This document shows, one piece after another, positions 7,841-16,099 of a stretch of DNA of 64,000 nucleotides. The DNA comes from Bacillota bacterium (lineage in GTDB: Bacteria; Bacillota; Clostridia; Lachnospirales; Lachnospiraceae): contig JAEZZO010000052.1 in NCBI GenBank assembly GCA_023418475.1, positions 124,001-188,000 of the forward strand, in the 5' to 3' direction. Position 1 is the stretch's first letter. Each line of letters begins with the position of its first letter. Both the position numbers and the translations under genes were made by a program. The notes below the pieces were generated by a model that worked only from the letters and a program-made list of their open reading frames with translations, did not search any database and was not told the origin of the DNA.

Positions 7841-8671
7841 ATGAAGACAAAGAACGAAGTAAAGCAGAAAATGAGTAAAACCTATGAGAATATGACCCAG
7901 GCAGAAAAAGGTATTGCAGACTTCTTTGTAAATAATACAGAAATGATAGACTTTTCTTCCAAAAACATCTCAAAGCTTTTGTATGTTTCAGAAGCTACCA
8001 TATCCCGGTTCGCAAAAAAATGCGGTTATAAAGGATACCGCGAACTGATCTATTCCTATGAGAAGGCTTTGCTGGAGGATCTGCAGGATCGGGATATCAG
8101 TTTATTGACAAGAAGAGTCAAAAGCAATTATAGCAAATTACTGGATGAAAGCTTTGAAATTCTGGATGAAGGACAGATTAACCGGATTGCAGCAATGCTT
8201 CATCAGAAAAACAGAGTCTATGTATATGGAATGGGAAACTCCGGTTATGCCGCGCGGGAATTTCAATTGCGATTTATGCGACTGGGTCTTTTGGTAGAGG
8301 CGGTTACAGATTCACAGATGATACAAATGAGTGCGGCGTTAGTGGATGAAACAAGCCTGATTATCGCCATATCTTTAGGCGGAAAGACAAAAGAGGTAAT
8401 GAAAGCGGTCAAGATTTCAAAGCAAAATCATGCAGGGGTAATTCTTATTACCTCAAATCATAGTGTAATGGAAGAAAAGTACTGTGATGAGATCTTATAT
8501 GTTGCCGCAGCGAAGAACCTGGATGGCGGAACTACAATTTCACCTCAGTTTCCGATACTTATCATGATTGATATATTTTACAGCTATTACTTGGCAAATA
8601 ATTCATATTACAAAGTACAAAAATACAGAGAGACATTAAAAGCACTGCGTGGAGGAAAACAAGATGAATGA
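7841..8671 (+). CDS. MurR/RpiR-family transcriptional regulator with SIS sugar-phosphate domain
   Basis: 276 residues. The N-terminal HTH domain (about 1-80) has the family pattern MTQAEKGIADFFVNN and LLYVSEATISRFAKKCGYKGYRE. The C-terminal SIS domain (about 125-260) has VYVYGMGNSGYAAREFQLRF, LIIAISLGGKTKEV and VILITSNHSV. Such regulators sense phosphosugars (MurNAc-6-P, GlcNAc-6-P and others). Its position directly after nanE-nagB-nagA and its 8-nt overlap with the ROK kinase suggest it controls this amino-sugar set; the effector is not decided by sequence. Confidence 0.9.
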   Translation: MKTKNEVKQKMSKTYENMTQAEKGIADFFVNNTEMIDFSSKNISKLLYVSEATISRFAKKCGYKGYRELIYSYEKALLEDLQDRDISLLTRRVKSNYSKLLDESFEILDEGQINRIAAMLHQKNRVYVYGMGNSGYAAREFQLRFMRLGLLVEAVTDSQMIQMSAALVDETSLIIAISLGGKTKEVMKAVKISKQNHAGVILITSNHSVMEEKYCDEILYVAAAKNLDGGTTISPQFPILIMIDIFYSYYLANNSYYKVQKYRETLKALRGGKQDE

Positions 8672-9623
8672 GAAAAAGTATTATCTGGGTGTTGATATTG
8701 GAGGAACAGCGGTAAAAATAGGGTTGGTGGAGGATAATGGAACGGTTCTGTGTCAGGAAACATACCCTGACAATTTTGATCAGTATAAGACACAGGTACT
8801 AGATACGGTAGTAAGAAGTACGGAACTGTTCCTGGACGAGCATAAAATAAGTACAAAGGATTTAATGGGAATTGGAATTTCGGCGACGGGATTAATTGAC
8901 GAGAAAAGCGGAGTGGTTATCGGAGCGGGAGATCATATTCCGAATTGGAATGGAAGCTGTATTAAAGAAAGGATGACGCAGCGGTTTCAGATACCGGTAA
9001 CTGTCATAAATGATGCTAATTGTGCTGCTCTGGGCGAATTCTTTATCGGGGCTGCCAAGGATGTTGCCAATGTAATTGTTGTTACGGTTGGGACTGGTAT
9101 CGGAGGAGGAATTATTGTAAATTCACAATTACTTATGGGTGCCCAGGGATTATCCGGAGAAATTGGTAATATAGTCATTCACTGTGATACAAAAAATGGC
9201 GAACAGCGCTTTGGTTATTATGAAAAATATGCGGCTACAACCGCATTAGTTGGTATGGTAACAGAGGGTATCCAAACAGGTTTTATTAAAGGCATGGACG
9301 ATATGAAAGTGAATGGTAAAACTATTTTTGAAGAACTTGGTAAAAAAAATGCAGAACTGGAAGAGGTCGTTGATCAGTGGATGGACTATGTTGCAGCTGG
9401 TTTGATTGGTCTTGTTCATATCTTTAATCCGGATTTAATTCTGATTGGCGGAGGGGTAAGTGCACAAAAGGAATTGTTTGTTGACAGGGTGAAAGAGAAG
9501 GTTCTTGCAGAAGTATTTCCGGCTTACAGGGATAAACTTAGAATTGAGCCTGCAGCTCTCGGTAACAACGCGGGAATGGTTGGAGCAGTGTATTATTGTA
9601 TGGAACAGATGGGAACGAAGTAA
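8664..9623 (+). CDS. ROK-family sugar kinase, probably N-acetylmannosamine or N-acetylglucosamine kinase
   Basis: 319 residues. It shows YLGVDIGGTAVKIGLV (phosphate-1 motif), VINDANCAALGEF with the catalytic Asp, VVTVGTGIGGGIIV, and FNPDLILIGGGVSA near the C terminus. The usual ROK zinc motif (GHxxx...CxCGxxGCxE) is absent: the equivalent stretch is GEIGNIVIHCDTKNGEQRFG, with Asn in place of the His. The ATG at 8664 has GGAGG (8651-8655) 8 nt upstream and overlaps the regulator's stop by 8 nt, so the two are translationally linked. A NanK role (ManNAc to ManNAc-6-P for NanE) is the best contextual guess. Confidence 0.85.
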   Translation: MNEKKYYLGVDIGGTAVKIGLVEDNGTVLCQETYPDNFDQYKTQVLDTVVRSTELFLDEHKISTKDLMGIGISATGLIDEKSGVVIGAGDHIPNWNGSCIKERMTQRFQIPVTVINDANCAALGEFFIGAAKDVANVIVVTVGTGIGGGIIVNSQLLMGAQGLSGEIGNIVIHCDTKNGEQRFGYYEKYAATTALVGMVTEGIQTGFIKGMDDMKVNGKTIFEELGKKNAELEEVVDQWMDYVAAGLIGLVHIFNPDLILIGGGVSAQKELFVDRVKEKVLAEVFPAYRDKLRIEPAALGNNAGMVGAVYYCMEQMGTK

Positions 9624-9887
9624 GAGAGATATGGAAAAGCCATGGCAAAATCATATTTTAAGTATGGATGTATGAACAGCAGTAAATCAGCTAATTTACT
9701 AATGAAATAATAAATAATAATGCGGAAACAGAAAATAAAAATGGAATAAAATAATACTGGAAATGCATAAGATATTTATAAGAAAAGGTTCGGTTTGGAT
9801 TGGTTTTATTTAATTCACAATAATAACAGGGGATATTTTACATCTGCTTGGAGAAGAACAAAAAATATAAATAAATTAATTTTCCTG

Positions 9888-9916
9888 TTGCATTCTTTAA
9901 AAAGTCGTTATATAAT
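9888..9916 (+). promoter_or_regulatory. Sigma-A-type promoter for the liv operon
   Basis: TTGCAT (9888-9893), 17 bp, then TATAAT (9911-9916). It predicts a start near 9923, giving a leader of about 345 nt before livJ. Confidence 0.55.
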
Positions 9917-10267
9917 TACCCCATTAGAAAAGAGAAATTAAATTATAGTTCAGCATCTGATGTTTTGCATACCTAAGTAAAAAGGACAGTAGAATATTGG
10001 ATGGAAACAATTGGGTTTCAGCAATTATCACACTTGTCCGACCAGATGATTTTGATAATGATGGATCCCTTTTTTAATACAATTTTATATGCAGAAACAA
10101 GAGGGTTTCAACATTTATGAATGCTTGCCGAATTCGGTAGTCATTGATAAGGGCTGAAGCCCTTTTTTAGTTCTTACAAGTGAATTTGCTTGCCGGTTCA
10201 TGTAGTAATTTGCTAATGAATTAGTTGGCTGATTAATTTGTATAAAATTTTATGGAGGTAGAAAATT
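9917..10267 (+). promoter_or_regulatory. Long untranslated leader of livJ with internal terminator
   Basis: No open frame of note. A compact terminator, AGGGCT-GAA-AGCCCT followed by six T, sits at 10150-10168, about 100 nt before the livJ start. Upstream there are several local pairings, and downstream a GGAGG (10255-10259) serves livJ. This is the shape of an attenuated or riboswitch-controlled leader. I do not see a T-box (no GGTGG-ACCGCG-like motif) or a class I recognise. The 9624-9887 stretch before the promoter is A/T-rich with nothing I can call. Confidence 0.45.
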
Positions 10268-11488
10268 ATGAGAAAAAAGTTATTATCAGTAGTACTTTCA
10301 ACGGTATTGGCCGTATCTTTACTGACTGGCTGCGGCAAAGACAAATCCTCGGAAACAATTGATGCTGCAGCAACACCCGCAGCTACAGCTGACACTGGCT
10401 CAAATACTGACAGTACGGCAGCTCCCGGTGCCGAAGATAATGTCGTTAAAATCGGAGTTGTTTGCCCGCTGACAGGCGGCAGCGCTGTTTATGGCGAGGG
10501 TGCAAAAAATGCAGTTACTATGGCGGCAGAAGAAATTAACAGCAGTGGTGGCACAATTAAAGTTGAAATTGTTGATATTGTAGATGATGCAGGCGATTCA
10601 AAACAGGCAGTAAATGCTTACAACAGTCTGGAACCTAAGGCACCGGAAGCAGTTGTTGGTTCCTTCTTTTCATCTGTAACCTTACCAATGGCTGAAATAG
10701 CAAAAGAACAGGGTATGCTATTACTTGCGGCAGGTGCAACAAATCAGAAGGTTACAGAAGTTGGACCTACTATTTTCAGAGATTGCTTCATCGATCCTTA
10801 CCAAGGCAAGATGGCAGCACAGTTTGCAAAAGAACAGGGTGCAAAAAAAGCAGCTATTATCTATGCCAAAGATGATGATTATTCCAATGGACTTAAAGAT
10901 GCATTTGTAGAAAATGCGAAAAAAGCTGGTATTGATATTGTTTATACCGGTGAATGTACTACCAAGGATACCGACTTTACTGCACAGGCATCACAGGCAG
11001 TTAATTCCGGAGCAGATTTCTTATTCTATCCCTGCTTCCTGGATACAGTTCCGTTATTAGTACAGCAGGTAAGAGATGCCGGATTTGATGGTATTATCAT
11101 GGGTGGTGACGGCTGGGATGGTTCTAATACTTCAGGACTGGAATCCTACTTTGATAAGTGCTATTTCACAAACCATTATTCTTCCGAAGATACTGCACCG
11201 GCAGTTCAGAAGTTTGTTACGAAATACACAGAGACCTATGGTAAAGACAGCTTAAATGGATGTGCTGCTCTTTACTATGATGCAATTTACATGCTGGCAC
11301 AGGCAGCTAAGGATGGCGGCGGTACAGATACAAAGTCCTTAATAAAAGGTATGACAGGCATGAAATTCACAGGAGTTGGCGGTACCTTCACCATGGATGA
11401 AAACCGGAATGCAGTTAAGAGTGTTGTTGTTAATACATACGAGAACGGCAAGGTTAAGTGGTTAAAGACTCTGTCACCGAAAAACTGA
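10268..11488 (+). CDS. livJ: Branched-chain-type amino acid ABC transporter, substrate-binding lipoprotein
   Basis: 406 residues. It has a lipoprotein signal (MRKKLL... LLTGC with the lipobox Cys at 22), a Ser/Thr/Ala-rich linker to about residue 57, then a periplasmic-binding-protein type 1 (Leu/Ile/Val-binding) fold: KIGVVCPLTGGSAVYGEG, AVVGSFFSSVTLPMAEIAKE, AIIYAKDDDYSNGL and FLFYPCFLDTVPLLVQQ. It is exported and membrane-anchored, and delivers its ligand to LivHMGF encoded next. The ligand need not be leucine: the downstream D-glutamate/5-oxoproline and glycine genes make other amino acids plausible. A hairpin after it would favour high LivJ relative to the permeases. Confidence 0.9.
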   Translation: MRKKLLSVVLSTVLAVSLLTGCGKDKSSETIDAAATPAATADTGSNTDSTAAPGAEDNVVKIGVVCPLTGGSAVYGEGAKNAVTMAAEEINSSGGTIKVEIVDIVDDAGDSKQAVNAYNSLEPKAPEAVVGSFFSSVTLPMAEIAKEQGMLLLAAGATNQKVTEVGPTIFRDCFIDPYQGKMAAQFAKEQGAKKAAIIYAKDDDYSNGLKDAFVENAKKAGIDIVYTGECTTKDTDFTAQASQAVNSGADFLFYPCFLDTVPLLVQQVRDAGFDGIIMGGDGWDGSNTSGLESYFDKCYFTNHYSSEDTAPAVQKFVTKYTETYGKDSLNGCAALYYDAIYMLAQAAKDGGGTDTKSLIKGMTGMKFTGVGGTFTMDENRNAVKSVVVNTYENGKVKWLKTLSPKN

Positions 11489-11519
11489 TAAATTAGTAAA
11501 ATAACATAATATCCAAAGT

Positions 11520-11550
11520 CATACGGCACAGGTTTGTCCTGTGTCGTATG
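11520..11550 (+). terminator. Stem-loop between livJ and livH (partial terminator or mRNA stabiliser)
   Basis: CATACGGCACAGG (11520-11532) pairs with CCTGTGTCGTATG (11538-11550) with one mismatch. No long T-tract follows, so read-through into livHMGF is likely. Confidence 0.5.
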
Positions 11551-11622
11551 TTATGAATACTGATACGGAATAATTTACTAATTATAGGTATCGTATCTTT
11601 CAAAAATAAAATGATCTGGACC

Positions 11623-11690
11623 TTAAAAGTATTTTTAAAGGAAGATGGATATGGGAGTACATGTCCATCCGGTAAATGGGTTAGGCGTCT
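11623..11690 (+). repeat. Repeat E, short degenerate form
   Basis: A GATGGATATG/CATGTCCATC hairpin (11644-11653/11660-11669) is followed by CCGGTAAATGGGTTAGGCG, like the right end of the other E copies. The left end (TTAAAAGTATTTTT) is poorly conserved. Confidence 0.4.
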
Positions 11691-11752
11691 GCATCATAAG
11701 ATAGACTAGAGAATCCGGTTTTATGAATATATTCGGAAAGATAGGTGTTGAT

Positions 11753-12640
11753 ATGTCGTTATTCATACAAAGTTTAGTAAATGGTTTGAATCAAGGTGCA
11801 ATTTATGCTCTGATAGCCCTTGGATATACCATGGTATATGGTATCATCCGAATGATTAACTTTGCTCACGGCGACTTTATCATGGTTGGTAGCTATACAC
11901 TGTTTTATACAATACCACTCATGATACGTGCGGGAATGCCCGCGTGGATGGCAGTATTTGTTGCCATTGTAGTATGTACGGCAGTGGGCGTTACAGTTGA
12001 AGTAGTAGCCTACCGTCCTGTACGCAAGGCTGGTTCTATGACTGCTTTGATTACAGCTCTTGCGATGAGCTTATTCTTAGAGAATTTGGCAATGGTGTTA
12101 TTCGGTGCTAACCCCAAATCGGTACCTGCAATTTTTAATCATGCATCATTAGATTTTCTGGGAGCAAAGCTGCAGGCCAAATATCTGCTGACGCTTGGAA
12201 TTGGTATCGTAATGATGGTGGCGCTTCAGCTGTTTGTTAAGAAAACAAAGCTTGGCAAAGCAATGAGAGCTGTTCCGCAGGATAAGCAGGCGGCAACTCT
12301 TATGGGAATTAAAGTGAACAATATCATTACTATAACATTCGCAATCGGTTCTGCACTTGCAGCCGTGGCCGCTCTAATGTATTGCAGTACCTATCCAAGA
12401 TGTACTACAGATATGGGATGTCAAATGGGTCTGAAAGCATTTATTGCAGCCGTACTTGGCGGTATTGGAAGTATACCGGGAGCTATGGTCGGAGGCTTGC
12501 TGGTAGGATTAATTGAAATATTGGTTAAGGTGTATATCGCTCCCGGCTGGTATGAAGCGATTACCTACAGTCTCTTAATTATTGTTTTAATCGTGAAACC
12601 ATCCGGTATTCTTGGCAAAAATATCGGCGAGAAGGTGTAG
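11753..12640 (+). CDS. livH: Branched-chain-type amino acid ABC transporter permease
   Basis: 295 residues, hydrophobic throughout. It has the LivH signature LVNGLNQGAIYALIALGYTMVYGIIRMINFAHGDF near the N terminus and ends GILGKNIGEKV. About eight membrane helices are expected. ATG 11753 is preferred because AGGTG (7 nt upstream) serves it and because family members start just before FIQSLVNGL; an in-frame ATG at 11723 would add 10 residues. livM follows after 8 nt. Confidence 0.92.
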   Translation: MSLFIQSLVNGLNQGAIYALIALGYTMVYGIIRMINFAHGDFIMVGSYTLFYTIPLMIRAGMPAWMAVFVAIVVCTAVGVTVEVVAYRPVRKAGSMTALITALAMSLFLENLAMVLFGANPKSVPAIFNHASLDFLGAKLQAKYLLTLGIGIVMMVALQLFVKKTKLGKAMRAVPQDKQAATLMGIKVNNIITITFAIGSALAAVAALMYCSTYPRCTTDMGCQMGLKAFIAAVLGGIGSIPGAMVGGLLVGLIEILVKVYIAPGWYEAITYSLLIIVLIVKPSGILGKNIGEKV

Positions 12641-12648
12641 GTGGGAAA

Positions 12649-13653
12649 ATGAAAATATTACAGGATAAAAAATGGACCTATTTGATTAATTTTATTGGCC
12701 TTTGTATTTTATTTCTAGCATTTAATATACTTTTTAAATCAGGAGTATTAGGAACAAGAACCAACTACATTAAAGGTATTTTTACTACAGCATGCTATAC
12801 GGTAATTATGGTAACATCGCTAAACCTTTTAACTGGCTTTATGGGTGAATTCTCATTAGGTCATGCCGGATTTATGTCAGTGGGAGCATATGCTTCCGCA
12901 ATTGTTACAAATATGCTGGTAAACAAAGCAATACCTGATATTTTACTTTTTATAATTGCATTATTGGTAGGTGGTATTGCCGCGGCAATTACAGGAACTC
13001 TGGTTGGTATACCGGCACTACGACTTCGCGGAGATTATTTATGTATTGTTACGGTAGCTTTTGCTGAAATTATAAGGGTTGCATTCTGTAATTTTCAGAT
13101 TACCGGAGGTGGAAGAACGATGAGCGGTATTGCAAAGCTCTCAAACTTTTACTGGTGCTTCTGGGTTACCGCAATTTGTGTAACTTTCATGTATATGTAT
13201 GTAAGATCCAGATTTGGACGAACCGTAATTGCAATTCGTGAGGATTATATCGCAGCAGCCTCCAGTGGTATCAATGTTACCTTCTATAAGGTATTAACCT
13301 TTACTGTATCAGCATTCTTTGCCGGTGTAGCCGGAGCGATGTATGCTCATTATATGACAGCAATGATACCTACAAACTTTAACTTCATGTATTCCTCAGA
13401 ATTTTTGACGGAGGTTATCATCGGTGGTACCGGTTCCTTAACTGGATCAATCCTGGGTGCAACCTTCCTTTCGGCATTACCTGAGGCGATGAGACAGTTT
13501 GCTAATTACCGTATGCTGGCCTATTCCATAGTATTAGTACTTGTCATGATATTTAAGCCAAGCGGTATTTTCGGGACGTATGAATTCTCCTTAACAGGAA
13601 CTCTTTCTAAGATATTTGGCAAAAAGGATAAGAAAGTGAAGGAGGCGAAGTAG
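12649..13653 (+). CDS. livM: Branched-chain-type amino acid ABC transporter permease
   Basis: 334 residues, multi-spanning. LivM landmarks: SLNLLTGFMGEFSLGHAGFMSVGAYASA, ALRLRGDYLCIVTVAFAEIIR, GAMYAHYMTAMIP and EVIIGGTGSLTGSILGA. A basic C-terminal tail (FGKKDKKVKEAK) follows. It forms the transmembrane heterodimer with LivH. The stop is followed directly by the livG ATG. Confidence 0.93.
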   Translation: MKILQDKKWTYLINFIGLCILFLAFNILFKSGVLGTRTNYIKGIFTTACYTVIMVTSLNLLTGFMGEFSLGHAGFMSVGAYASAIVTNMLVNKAIPDILLFIIALLVGGIAAAITGTLVGIPALRLRGDYLCIVTVAFAEIIRVAFCNFQITGGGRTMSGIAKLSNFYWCFWVTAICVTFMYMYVRSRFGRTVIAIREDYIAAASSGINVTFYKVLTFTVSAFFAGVAGAMYAHYMTAMIPTNFNFMYSSEFLTEVIIGGTGSLTGSILGATFLSALPEAMRQFANYRMLAYSIVLVLVMIFKPSGIFGTYEFSLTGTLSKIFGKKDKKVKEAK

Positions 13654-14433
13654 ATGAGTGCAGAACAACCCGTATTAAAAGCTTCTCATTTAGGTATTTC
13701 CTTTGGTGGTCTTAAGGCTGTCAATGACTTTAATATTGAAATCGGTAAGAGTGAATTATTTGGACTGATTGGTCCGAACGGTGCTGGAAAAACAACCGTT
13801 TTCAATTTACTTACCGGAGTATATAAGCCTACGGAGGGTGCTTTTTTTCTGAATGGTGAGAAAATGAACGGAAAAAAGACACATCAGGTAGTACAGGCAG
13901 GGATTGCAAGAACCTTCCAGAATATCAGACTTTTTAAGAAAATGACGGCACTTGAGAATGTTAAGGTAGCTATGAACATGAATATGAAATATAACCTTGC
14001 TTCTGCAGTACTGCGCCTTCCTGATTATTGGAAGGAAGAAAAAAATATAGATAAAAAGGCAAAAGAACTTCTTGAGGTAGTTAATCTGAGTGATAAGGCA
14101 GACTATGTTGCAGAGAATCTGCCCTATGGCCAGCAGAGAAGACTTGAGATTGCTAGAGCTCTTGCAACCGGTATGAAGCTTCTTTTGCTGGATGAACCCG
14201 CAGCAGGTATGAATCCTACGGAAACGGCACAATTACTGGACATTATAAATTTAATCCGTAAGAAATTCGATATTTCCGTATTACTAATCGAACATGATAT
14301 GAGCCTGGTTATGAAGATATGTGAGAAAATTCAGGTAATTGATTACGGTGAAACGATTGCATTTGGTACACCGGATGAGATTGCAAAAAATCAGAGAGTA
14401 ATTGAGGCTTACCTTGGTAAAGAAGACGAATAG
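13654..14433 (+). CDS. livG: Branched-chain-type amino acid ABC transporter ATP-binding protein
   Basis: 259 residues. Walker A GPNGAGKTTVFN, Q-loop FQNIRLFKKMTALENV, LivG-type C-loop LPYGQQRRLEIARALA, Walker B LLLLDEPAAGMNP, H-loop LIEHDMSLV. It starts at the base after the livM stop with AGGAGGCG just upstream, so translation is probably coupled. Confidence 0.95.
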   Translation: MSAEQPVLKASHLGISFGGLKAVNDFNIEIGKSELFGLIGPNGAGKTTVFNLLTGVYKPTEGAFFLNGEKMNGKKTHQVVQAGIARTFQNIRLFKKMTALENVKVAMNMNMKYNLASAVLRLPDYWKEEKNIDKKAKELLEVVNLSDKADYVAENLPYGQQRRLEIARALATGMKLLLLDEPAAGMNPTETAQLLDIINLIRKKFDISVLLIEHDMSLVMKICEKIQVIDYGETIAFGTPDEIAKNQRVIEAYLGKEDE

Positions 14434-14448
14434 GAGGGAAGAGTACTT

Positions 14449-15156
14449 ATGTTATCGATAAAAGATTTAGATGTTTCATATGGTGCTATTCACGCCATTC
14501 ATAATGTCAGGCTTGAGGTCGCGGATGGAGAAATTGTTTCTTTGATTGGTGCAAACGGTGCCGGCAAAACAACAATTCTTCATACCATTACCGGACTGAA
14601 AGCTGCAAAGAACGGAACAATAACCTATGGTGACCTTGATCTTAGAGCAACGGATGCCAGCAGACTGATCCGGTATGGAATTAGCCATGTTCCGGAAGGA
14701 AGGCATATTTTCCCGGATATGACCGTTTTAGAGAATCTGGAAATGGGTGCTTATACCATGAAAAAAAGTAAAAGTGATTTAGAGAAAAACTATAAGGTGG
14801 TATTTGAACGTTTCCCGAGATTGAAGGAACGTTATAAGCAGCTGGCGGGAACATTATCCGGCGGGGAGCAGCAGATGCTTGCTATGGGAAGAGCATTAAT
14901 GTCCGATCCGAAAATTTTACTTTTGGATGAGCCCTCCATGGGTCTTTCTCCAATTCTTGTTAAGGAAATATTCAGTATTATTAAGTATTGCCATGAGATT
15001 GGCATAACAATATTATTAGTAGAACAGAATGCAAAGATGGCACTTGGTATTGCAGACCGGGCTTATGTTCTGGAAACCGGTAGTATTACGATAAATGGTA
15101 ATGCAAGAGAACTGCTTGAAGACGATCGAGTCAGAAAGGCATATCTGGGTCAATAA
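14449..15156 (+). CDS. livF: Branched-chain-type amino acid ABC transporter ATP-binding protein
   Basis: 235 residues. Walker A GANGAGKTTIL, VPEGRHIFPDMTVLENLEMG, signature LSGGEQQMLAMGRALM, Walker B ILLLDEPSMGLSP, H-loop LLVEQNAKMAL. It completes a five-gene importer. AGGAGGG lies 10 nt upstream of its ATG. The next gene starts 98 nt later behind a leader repeat. Confidence 0.95.
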   Translation: MLSIKDLDVSYGAIHAIHNVRLEVADGEIVSLIGANGAGKTTILHTITGLKAAKNGTITYGDLDLRATDASRLIRYGISHVPEGRHIFPDMTVLENLEMGAYTMKKSKSDLEKNYKVVFERFPRLKERYKQLAGTLSGGEQQMLAMGRALMSDPKILLLDEPSMGLSPILVKEIFSIIKYCHEIGITILLVEQNAKMALGIADRAYVLETGSITINGNARELLEDDRVRKAYLGQ

Positions 15157-15218
15157 TAATGTTATCTGAGAGAAAATCACTTGGCAAGTTTGTGGCTGCG
15201 CTGCGTACACAGACTTGG

Positions 15219-15246
15219 AATGCGCAAAAGCAGTGCAGAAATGAGG
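15219..15246 (+). repeat. Leader repeat D upstream of the cytidylate-kinase-like gene
   Basis: ATGCGC, a short A-rich loop, then GTGCAGAAATGAGG; the final GAGG (15243-15246) is the ribosome site for ATG 15254. It is preceded by another hairpin (CAAGTTTGTG/CACAGACTTG, around 15184-15216). Confidence 0.6.
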
Positions 15247-15253
15247 AAAGTGT

Positions 15254-15877
15254 ATGGAGAAGTTTGTACTTGCTATTACAAGAACCTGTGGCAGTGGCGC
15301 TTCCACAATCAGCGAAATGCTGGCGGACCATTATAAGATTGCAATTTATGACAAAATGCTTTTACGTTTAGCTTCCGAGGACAGCGGAATAAATGAAGAG
15401 CTATTTGGAAATGCGGATGAAGCAGTAAAAAATACTCTGCTCTATCGGGTTTCCAGAAATGTATATAATGGAGAATTAATTCCGCCGGAGAGTGATAATT
15501 TTACCTCCGACAGGAACCTATTTAATTACCAGGCTAAGGTTTTACGTGAGCTGGCAGAGGTAGAATCCTATATTGTCATTGGCAGGTGCGGCGATTATAT
15601 TTTGCGTGACAAAGAGAACATGATTTCCATTTTTTTGACTGCTGATGAAGAAACCTGTATATCGCATGAAATGGATAGAAATTGCTGCAACAGAAAAGAA
15701 GCAAAAAAATATATTGCCAAAAATAATAAGTACAGGAGTGCGTATTATACCTATCACACAGGCCGAAAATGGAAGGATCCCGCAAACTATGATTTATGCC
15801 TGAATACAGCAAAATTAGGCTATAAAAAAACAGTTGAATTAATCGAAAAATATGTTACATTAAGAATTGGTAAGTAA
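15254..15877 (+). CDS. Cytidylate kinase-like family protein
   Basis: 207 residues. The N terminus FVLAITRTCGSGASTISEMLA resembles the P-loop region of the cytidylate-kinase-like family, though the consensus GxGKST is replaced by GSGAST (Ala for the usual Lys). YIVIGRCGDYIL and FLTADEETCISHEMDR follow, as in these proteins. They are common in Firmicutes and of uncertain function; housekeeping CMP kinase is longer and keeps the Lys. It lies between the importer and the D-amino-acid genes, with no obvious biochemical link. Confidence 0.7.
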   Translation: MEKFVLAITRTCGSGASTISEMLADHYKIAIYDKMLLRLASEDSGINEELFGNADEAVKNTLLYRVSRNVYNGELIPPESDNFTSDRNLFNYQAKVLRELAEVESYIVIGRCGDYILRDKENMISIFLTADEETCISHEMDRNCCNRKEAKKYIAKNNKYRSAYYTYHTGRKWKDPANYDLCLNTAKLGYKKTVELIEKYVTLRIGK

Positions 15878-16064
15878 TAGTAATCTGCAGCTAAAAGGGT
15901 TGCAGCACCTGCTTAATCGTTTCATAGATAAACGGAATAAATTAATATCAGAGGCAGAAGGTGTAAAACATTCGCTTTTAGCTTCGAAAGTTATGTGCCG
16001 GAGTTATCCAAAAAGGATAGAAACGTTTGAGAAAAATGAGATTGAGCGTGAGGCACAGATTTTA

Positions 16065-16093
16065 ATGCGCAAAATCTTGCGTAAGAGTGGAGG
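16065..16093 (+). repeat. Leader repeat D variant upstream of the transaminase
   Basis: ATGCGCAAAATCTTGCGTAAG followed by AGTGGAGG (ending 16093), with ATG at 16100. It has the same order as other D copies: TGCGC-type stem, short loop, then a purine-rich ribosome site. Confidence 0.45.
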
Positions 16094-16099
16094 CAAAAA

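Noticed and set aside
9917..10267. T-box leader for livJ
   Set aside because: No conserved T-box sequence or specifier loop could be found, so only a generic attenuated leader is claimed.
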